A stretch of DNA of 64,000 nt from Microdochium bolleyi (lineage: Eukaryota; Ascomycota; Sordariomycetes; Xylariales; Microdochiaceae): the NCBI GenBank assembly GCA_001566295.1, contig KQ964270.1, positions 1 to 64,000 of the forward strand. Reading direction: 5' to 3'. Made by a program: the position numbers and the translations under genes. Below the pieces are notes generated by a model. It was not told the origin of the DNA. It did not search any database and saw nothing but the letters and a program-made list of their open reading frames with translations. Positions 56,767 to 64,000 of the stretch are shown in pieces; position 1 is the stretch's first letter, and the number at the start of each line of letters is the position of its first letter.

Positions 56767-57159
56767 ATGCTGCAGAACTACTACCTCTCCCTCTTCCTCC
56801 AGCTCTGCCTGGCCATGTTCGCCTACGCGGCCCCGATCGCCGGCGAGGTCTCCGCCACCACCGCGGACCCCTGGCAGTACGGCACCGGCGGCGGCATCAT
56901 CGGCTTCATCGTTCTCGTTCTCGACATCCTCGTATGGAGTATGTCCTCACCCGCTAGCCATCCTGCCGCAGGAGACTCCTGCAGACCAAGCATTTACTAA
57001 CTCGTGTGTGTAGTCGAGGTCCTCAAGTCCAACCGCCCCGTCAGCCACAAGCTCTTGTGGTGTGTGCTCGTCTTCATCTTCCCCATCGGTGGTATTGTCA
57101 TCTACTGGCTCTTCTCGAACCGCGCTGCCCACAACAGCGGCGGCTACGAGCCTCTATAA
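56767..57159 (+). CDS. Small membrane protein, PLDc_N (phospholipase D N-terminal-like) type
   Basis: One intron (56939-57013) joins two short exons to 105 aa. The N-terminus is hydrophobic (LSLFLQLCLAMFAYAAP), like a signal sequence, followed by GGGIIGFIVLVLDILVWIEVLKSNRP and VLVFIFPIGGIVIYWLF. The motif order helix-IEVLKSNR-helix-PIGGIVIYWL matches the PLDc_N family (PF13396), which occurs as a domain in bacterial cardiolipin synthases and as stand-alone small membrane proteins in fungi. No catalytic HKD motif is present, so it is not a phospholipase itself. The intron splits the conserved Ile codon, and correct splicing restores the family motif. Confidence 0.85.
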
Positions 57160-57808
57160 ACGACACGAGCGACTTGTGAAGCGTCCGAGGTACAATGCAC
57201 GTCGGTTGTGCTCACGAGCGAGCGGTACGCACGTGGAACGTGAACGGGTAGCCCCGGGAAGATCACGCTCAGCCGAGTCGTGGTCTTGGGAGGTGGGAGG
57301 TTGGTTCAGGGATCCATGCTGGGCGTAGCATTGTGGATAAGACGGACTTGGATCCGTGACTTGGAAATGTATTCCGTAGTCGGAATTCAGGAGGATTTGC
57401 CGTGCGTCATGTGATAAGACGTAGCACTACATGCGAGATACGGAGTTCAATCGATTCATTTTTCAATGCGTTTCTCAACACTCTCGATGATGCACCCGAC
57501 TTTGCTGCGCGGACTCTTCCAAGGCCCGCAGATGACGCTCTCTGTACGCCAGATTGCTCGGATAGCTCCGACGAAACGGAGGCGGGCCGCCCCACTGATC
57601 AGAGCTTAGCGTGCGGAGGATGCCGACCCACACGACCCACTTATCTGTCAACTCCGTAACTCACCACTCAACTGTGCATGTGTTTTTAACCACGCTCACC
57701 AAAAGATTATGTATTAGGTCGCTACTTGTTCTATAAAACTCCCCAACTTCTCCTGGCCCTGTATAGTTCTTTAAAGGTCACTTAAACCGGCCTGGGACCG
57801 CGAAACCC
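57160..57808. other. Convergent intergenic region
   Basis: 3' flanks of the PLDc_N gene and the tyrosinase gene. No supported feature was seen. Confidence 0.6.
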
Positions 57809-59189
57809 TCAGAGGTAGAAGTAGCACAGCGGGCCGCCTGTGGTGCTCATCATCTCGCGGATGGTGGTCGAGGGACCGGTGTAGCCCATCTCGATGACAT
57901 CGTCGAGCGATGTGAAGGGAGAAGGAGGGGCGTTCTGCCAAGTCTTATGCGCGTAGATATCTGAGCCCAAATCTTTGTAGCGAGTGGAAGGGTCGAGGAG
58001 CTGCCAGTATGACCACATCCTGTCCATATTGGCGTGGTGAATGTAGAAACTAGGGTCACCTGGAGCAGTCCACAGATCACCACCGGGATCGCCGTTGATG
58101 GTGTAGTGGATGCCGCCGTGGGGGCCGATCTCGCCGGTAGAGCCGACGCCCTCGTTCACGAAGCGGAACTCGTCGATGTTGCGCGACTTGAGCATGTCAA
58201 AGACTGTCGTGTAGTTGGCGAACCTCTGGTTGGTCCACGGGCCGACATCGCGCTTCATGCGTCTCGGGTTGTAGCCGAGCCCGCCGTCCGGGCCCGGCGC
58301 GGCACCCTCGTAGCCACCGACGGGGCCGAGGTTGACAATCATGTTGGCGAAGGGGCCCGTCGTGACGTACCCGCCACCGAGGCCCGGCTCGAGATAGATC
58401 GGCGGGTTGGCGACGCCAGGGGGAGGCAGGATCCACGTGCCGTTGTGGGGGACGTAGTCGCCGTTGCCGCCGAGGGAGGTGTCGGAGCCGTCGAAGAAGG
58501 GGGCCTTCTGGGGCGCGTTGGCGTAGCGCGGCCAGTCCCAGTACGGCTGCATGCCGATGTAGCCGCACTCGTCGCGCAGGGCCGTCTCGTACAGGTGCAG
58601 GTACCAGCGGTGCCAGGCCATGAAGTTGCCCGTGTAGTGCGCCGTCAGGGTCTGCTGGATGTGCGTGACAATGAAGTCGTCGTACTGTGGGCCGATGACA
58701 AAGAGGTGTCAGTGTTGTCGCGGAGTCTGCGGTGGTTGAAAGGGGTGGCTGAGAAGACTTACACGAGACTTGGCGCCGGCTGCGACAGACGCGGGAGTTC
58801 TGGCCGGGAGCTTCTGCAGGCACTTGACAGCCTTGATGTAGGACAGCTTCTCGTTGCGGGTCATGGCACCACTGCAGATGTTGAAGCTTGGTCAGTGATC
58901 GGTCACTTAGAAATGTTATATCAGAAAGATCATATGGGACTTACTATTCCTTGCGGAACCTGATGTTCTTGCTTGTGCACTTGGGAGCAGGCTTGCCGGC
59001 ACGGGCCTGGACGTTAGCCTGGGCGTCGAGATCGGCGAGGAAGTCGGCCTTGATGTTATCGATGAGCTCGGTGACTTCCTCCTTGACCTCGTCCCGGGCA
59101 ACGACGTTGCTGCTGGAGACGTCAGGCACGACAGCCGCGAGGGCCGTCATGGCCATGGCGGCCGTGGAGGCGATGGCGGACAACTTCAT
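57809..59189 (-). CDS. Secreted tyrosinase (type 3 copper phenoloxidase)
   Basis: Oxidises phenols to quinones using two copper ions. Exons are 59189-58945, 58871-58763 and 58684-57809 (introns 58872-58944 and 58685-58762); product 409 aa. A signal peptide (MKLSAIASTAAMAMTALAAV) and a short charged propeptide precede the core. CuA ligands are inferred as His126, His134 and His143, in the spacing HX8H then AWHRWY. CuB ligands are His307 and His311 in HGGIH and His335 in FYIHHANMDRMW. A DWPRYANAPQ segment and Gly-rich middle are typical of short fungal tyrosinases. No long C-terminal shielding domain follows, so it is a short secreted form. A role in pigment or host-phenol oxidation is possible but not shown. 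Confidence 0.94.
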
Positions 59190-59342
59190 GGTGATGGCAG
59201 GTGATGTTCAAGAACACAAGCAATTACGGGCAAGAGAGCGAGTCAGTGAAGACTGCTTGGAGGGACAAGGAGGGAGAGAGAGCAGGCGAGGCTGGTCTGT
59301 CTAAAGATCAGCGTGGACGACGTCGGGGTCGCGATGGCTGCA

Positions 59343-59350
59343 TATATAAA
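59343..59350. promoter_or_regulatory. TATA-like element near tyrosinase
   Basis: TATATAAA on the plus strand, TTTATATA on the minus strand, about 155 bases upstream of the tyrosinase start. The core TATATA is symmetric, so direction is not determined. A reasonable TATA candidate only. Confidence 0.35.
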
Positions 59351-60171
59351 GATTTCCCTCGGGGACTCGCTCGCCAGCGCCGACGGCCAAAGCGAACCCG
59401 GCCTATCGGGCGATTGCTTCCCGGAAAGTTCGTCTGCGTGCTACCCTGCCATGTGTTGGTCCGATGAGGGGGGCGAAGGGGGACCCTTGAACGCATGGCC
59501 ATGCCACGCTGTGCTATGCGTCTCGGGCGCACCAGAGAATAATTTACGTGAAGAACTTCTGCATCGGCTTCTCCAGAGTGCGAAGTGCCGAGCCACATGA
59601 GCTGACTGCGTTCTGCAGGGTTCTCTCTCGTCAATGGCCTCTGGAGAGTAAGACTCTTTGACCGGGTTGGAGCCCACGTTTATGCGGATGCAGGCATGCA
59701 GGACCGGACAGCACAACCCAGCAAGGCTGACCACAGCAAAGCGAGCCGACTGCAGACATCCTGGCAGACAATATAGCATGTCCAGGCAGTGCATATCGGC
59801 CCACCTATTGCATAGCCCAGATGACGGCCGGGAGATGCAGCTAGGCCAGCCAGGCAGGTGAACATCTGGGAGCACGGTAGCACTCCACGCCCAAGCCAGA
59901 AATCTCGCCGTGTCCGATTAGGCCGAGAAGAGACTGGGCAGGACAACTCGACAGGGACCTGTTGCAGTACAGGTGGACCGCGGGGCCGGACGGCCGACTG
60001 GGATCACAGAGTTTCGGGCAGATCTGATTAGCCCGTCCTTTGGATTAGTGCTTCGGGGCAACCTTGTGCACTCCACCGACATCGACATCCTGCAGCCGTC
60101 CAGAACCAACAGTCCGTGCTCCACCGCGCCGGCTCGGTCGCGATTGGCTGGAGCGGCCGGGACAAGCCGAC

Positions 60172-60198
60172 CTTGACGGGCTTGACGGGCTTGACGAG
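60172..60198. repeat. Tandem 9-mer CTTGACGGG, about three copies
   Basis: Two exact copies and one variant (CTTGACGAG). No coding context. Confidence 0.8.
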
Positions 60199-61028
60199 CT
60201 TGGGAGCGACTGGCCAGGGTCGGGGAGGAGCCAGATCCCTGCGCCGGCCCCCTCCGCGTTGCTCGCTTGAAAATTGTCCCCGACGAGTGCAACGCCCAGA
60301 GTTGCCAGAGATTTCACGTGTGGGCGCGGACAACACGGGCTCCAGACAGTATGCTTGGCCCAGCAGCTTCAGCCGACGCCGAGGCAGCCTGGGACCAGAG
60401 GACACGGTACACCCAATGTCCCGGCACGTCCAGGAACAAGCGCGGAGATGGTGGAGGTAGGTAGGGCTGACGATAGCCTTCTCAGGACCCATCAAGTCGA
60501 TCAGCTTCGCCGATCAGCGCGGTCTCTAGGCAGGTGCTTAATTAAAGGGGCGCGCGACGCCCGTTCCACCGCGGCCGCCCAAAGTCTCCAACCAGCGTAC
60601 CCCACGATCACAAGCCACAGACGCTGATGGCGTTGGAACTCCCCCTTGAGCGCCAGGGGGGACCTTGCAGATGTTGCCATGCTGGGTCCCCGGTGTGGGA
60701 GCACTCGTTCCGTGCGGTGCCAAGCAGCGGAGGATCGTCCCTGGCATCCATCCAGGAAAGCAAACATCTTCAGCAGAGACAAACTCTATCGCGGTAACAG
60801 ATCAGATCAGTCAGATAGTATTGGCTCGAAGAGCCCAGGTTGCTCCACGGATCTGGCAGTAGTAGTGACGACCTCATCCATATCTCCCTTGGGTTACTGC
60901 TGGGGATGAGCAGACGAGATGCTGGCAAATTGGAGAGACGGCTCGCAACTCGCATATTCTGAGCCGTGTGCCGCGTAATCTTCTCCAAGTGGCGCAACTC
61001 AGCTGCCACGGCCTGTCAATACGAAGTA

Positions 61029-61044
61029 GGGGGGGGGGGGGGGG
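61029..61044. repeat. Homopolymer of 16 G
   Basis: A perfect G run in intergenic DNA. It could be a real mononucleotide tract or an assembly-length artefact. Confidence 0.9.
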
Positions 61045-62081
61045 CAAGAGAACCTCTTGCCTCTGTGTAATTACCCACGGCCTTGGGCTTCTCTCTCGCT
61101 CTCGATTGATGAGGCCGAGCAAGCAGGTTTTAGGGACCGCTATACCCCCGGCAAATAGTGTATCAGCGTCCCTTGCCCTTCATCGAGCCGGCTCCATCTC
61201 GCCCACTCCACCACGCCGGCTTCCGGCTTGGCCGCCCGTGAGAGCGTCGTGTCCGAAGGAAGGAGAAAAGAAAACCTCCTGGGGGAAGACCCCGGCATTC
61301 TCTGACCCAGCTCTCATGCAACCATGCCGCCACAAGCGAGCCATGCGAAGCCATGCTGCACGATGGGCATGGATCATGCAGGTCAGAACCATGTGAACGG
61401 TGGCGCAACGCCTTGCTGGAACACCTCCAGACTTGCCGGAACGAAGCGGAACATTTTCCCGGGCCCGTTCAGCTTCTACTGCGTCGACTGCTGCGTACGG
61501 GGTGGTACGGTTCATCTCCGACCACCTCGGGCTTGCAATCGTACTTCTGTCATCGACCGCCATTGCTGTGGGCTGACATGTTGGCTCCCCGCGCTTGCCC
61601 GGTCTTGGGCAGTGCACGCGCACGGGATCTTCACAGGTACCAATGTACTTCTCTCGGCGAGAAGTGATGAAGTCAGTAATAGAGTGATCCTGTACGAGCA
61701 AGGAAGGTGTTGCGTCGCACTGCATGGTCGATTCCTCCAGGATGGGACGAAGGCTGCGAGGTACCACCCCCTTATCACCCAAACACGTTGCGTCCCTGCA
61801 ATATGGTCTCGTCGCTGTTACGGCCCGTCTACCACAGGTAGCTTCAGGGATCTCCGGCCAGCTCCTGCCCGGCCTGCCTCGCTTGTGTACGGGCTTTCCA
61901 GAGTCCTTCTCTCCCGGTAGTTCTTGATTGGGAGGCGCCGCCTACACTAGTTAGGTCTCGATATTGCCCATCTAAATGGATCAGAGTCTGCCCTCCGTCT
62001 CCGTGATTGTGTCTTTCTGGGAGTTCTGCAGCCGTTCGTCCGCACCAGTAGCCATCGAAAAGCACCACCTCGACAACCGCC

Positions 62082-63971
62082 ATGGCCGACCCAACAAGCG
62101 CCCCGCTGCTCGTTGTCCCAGACGTCGATCGTGGGCCTGAGATTCTGCGACTGACCTGCTCACTGATCAGCTTGACACTGCTGATCGTCATCACCCGGAT
62201 ATGGGTGAGGGCCAGGATGATCCGCCAGGTCGGCTGGGACGACTACTGCGTGCTAGCTGCGATGGTGAGTGAGCCAGCAAAGATTCGCTGCGTGGTTATG
62301 CTTGAATAGGCCAAAAAGTCACTGACAAACATCAACATCTTTCAGATCATTATCCTTGTGGAGCTCGTCTTCATCGTGCTATCAGTACAGAATGGCGCCG
62401 GACGCCATATGCAGTACATTGACCCGCCGACAAACATCCCCAAGGGGCTGTACTACAACTTCGTAACGCAGCCAATGTGCGTCGTGGCGTTGTGCCTGAC
62501 GAAAGTGAGCGCGGGCCTGTTCCTGTACCGGCTCGCCTCGACCAAGGTGTACAAGAACATCATCCTCGGAGTCACCGTGTTCACCGTCCTCTGCGCGACT
62601 GCGAGTACTCGTAGGTCCCCTCTGTCTCACAAGCGAGACGCAAGGACGTTGTCGACTGACATGAAGTTCGCAATACGATAGTCATGGTGCTGTTCGCCTG
62701 CCGGCCCTTGGCAATGAACTGGGATAGAAATACTGTTGGAGAGTGTCTGCCGCCCACGCACATGCGCTTCACGGCGTTCTTCGGTTCATGTAAGCATCCT
62801 CCGTCGCTAACTTCGCATCCCTAAATCTCTGGAACCTCTGGAGCCTCTGGAGCCCCCTGACCTTATTATTTGATTCTAACACTATCTCATCGCATACAGC
62901 GCTTGCCATTTTCACCGACTTCCTCTTCGCCGTCCTTCCCATACCGATGTTCTGGCAGGTCAAGCTGAACTGGAAGGTCAAGTCTGCCGTTGCCGGTATT
63001 CTGTCCCTAGGCATCTTGTAAGTACATCCGATTGTGACCCTCGCCCTTAAACTAGGTCTCCAAAGAGAGGTCAAGAATAACTCCGGCTGGCTTTGACTGA
63101 CTCATTCTCTCTCTGTTCGAAGCGCAACTGCCGCAGGCATCGTCAAGATCACCTTCCTCGATAACTACGGCAAGTTTGGCGACTTGCTGTACGACAGCAC
63201 AGATCTGACCATCTGGTGAGTCCCACCCCATTCCCTTCGTCTTTCCCTCTTCACCTCGTCCTTCCAGCCCAATCAAATTGGCCACAGCTGCGTCCTTGCC
63301 AGGAAATCTCCTTGGTATTCCCAGTTTATTGTGCTAGACGCTGACTGGACCACTTCCCCCCCTCTTCCAGGACAACCGCCGAGATATGCACGGCCATCAT
63401 CGCCACCTCGATCCCCTGCCTGAAGCCGCTGTTCCGCCGCATCCTGCGTGGCTCCTCGGCCGACAAGTACTACTACGACAACAACGGTAACAACAACAAC
63501 TACGGCGGCCGCAGCGGCGGCGGCACAGGTAACCACAAGAACAACAACTCCAGCCATGGCGGCGGCCTGAAGAACTCTGCGTACAGGAACTCGCAGCACC
63601 CCTACAACAGCTCCTCGCTGCAGAAGGGCGGCAGCGGCATCGACGGCCGGAGCAACAACAGCAGCAGCCGCACCGGCCGGCACTACCAGAACAACGGCGA
63701 CATCAACTCGTCAGACGAGGACCTCGAGCTGTACTCGATCCCGGCGTGGACAGGGGCCGCGGGGGCGGGCGGCAAGAGCGGCGTCGGCGTCATGGTCGGC
63801 ACGGCTATCTCGAGCGGCAAGGACGGCAGGAACCGCGACCTGTCCGACGACGAGGAGAGCATCCTGCCTAAGCAAGGGATCTACCAAGGGAGCGACGAAG
63901 TCAGCAGTGGCGGCGGCGGCGGCGGGATCGTGGTCAAGAAGACGATGCACGTCTCCGTGACTTCTGTATGA
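62082..63971 (+). CDS. Rhodopsin-domain (SAT4-type) integral membrane protein
   Basis: Six exons, with introns 62265-62345, 62605-62681, 62790-62899, 63018-63122 and 63216-63370, close to 453 aa. The N-terminal 270 residues carry about seven transmembrane segments with the fungal Rhodopsin-domain (PF20684, SAT4-like) marks: IWVRARMIRQVGWDDYCVLAAM after helix 1, KVSAGLFLYRL in the third helix region, LFACRPLAMNWDR with the conserved Cys-Arg-Pro, FTDFLFAVLPIPMFWQVKLN, and AEICTAIIATSIPCLKPLFRR. These are not opsins (no retinal lysine is expected), and their ligands are mostly unknown; some are cluster-associated receptors. The tail is a Gly/Asn/Ser-rich low-complexity cytosolic stretch. Only the last exon boundary lies near the window end, and the stop at 63969 is inside the window. 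Confidence 0.92.
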
Positions 63972-64000
63972 TACGCTGGCTTGGGAGTGTTCTCACGGGT

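Larger units (their letters stand above)
59190..62081. other. Gene-poor region upstream of tyrosinase and the Rhodopsin-domain gene
   Basis: About 2.9 kb between divergent genes. TATATAAA lies at 59343-59350, 154 bases before the tyrosinase start (it reads TTTATATA on that strand). There is also a 9-bp tandem repeat CTTGACGGG near 60172-60198 and a run of 16 G at 61029-61044. ORFs overlap on both strands and none is supported. Confidence 0.5.

Overview
The window is nuclear DNA of a filamentous ascomycete (Pezizomycotina), most likely a Sordariomycete. Genes are GC-rich, and most carry short spliceosomal introns (about 40-200 bp) with GT..AG ends and CTAAC/CTGAC-like branch sites. Families typical of the group are present: ergothioneine synthase Egt1, GPI-anchored mucins, a Rhodopsin-domain membrane protein and SWI/SNF Ssr4. 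I see no operons, CRISPR arrays, transposon ORFs, rRNA or convincing tRNA genes. Exon structures were worked out by hand from splice signals, family expectation and reading-frame closure, and each one given closes to an intact frame.

Layout. 1-1770: 3' part of a fungal-specific transcription factor, cut by the window edge. 4919-8437: egt1, with 12 introns. 9225-10439 (-) and 10935-12400 (+): a divergent pair, eIF2B-alpha (gcn3) and queuine tRNA-guanine transglycosylase. 12860-14117 (-): a secreted, Cys-rich, His-rich, probably GPI-anchored protein. 15404-15901: a small charged protein. 16265-17140 (-): rrg7. 17754-18805: proteasome beta-5 (pre2). 19223-21037 (-): mitochondrial t6A enzyme qri7. 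21924-23765 (-): a mucin-like GPI cell-wall protein. 25755-28052 (-): ssr4. 28676-30765 (-): 6-phosphogluconate dehydrogenase. 33152-34300: an RBM42-like RRM protein. 35711-37660: a DGAT2-type acyltransferase. 39875-40699: a small multi-pass membrane protein. 45377-46201 (-): a Myb/SANT-like protein. 52250-54069: an uncharacterised protein with a seven-cysteine cluster. 54646-56040: a PI-PLC X-domain protein. 56767-57159: a small PLDc_N-type membrane protein. 57809-59189 (-): a secreted tyrosinase. 62082-63971: a seven-TM Rhodopsin-domain protein.

Most genes are unrelated housekeeping neighbours. One loose theme is translation: gcn3, the transglycosylase and qri7 lie within 12 kb. Two gene-poor stretches (40.7-45.4 kb and 46.2-52.2 kb) flank the Myb-like gene. 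The second holds an 18-bp perfect palindrome made of two MCB (ACGCGT) boxes. I found no clear multi-gene system. The best leads for something undescribed are the His/Cys-rich GPI protein, the seven-Cys protein, the insertion in the zinc site of the transglycosylase, and the MCB palindrome.
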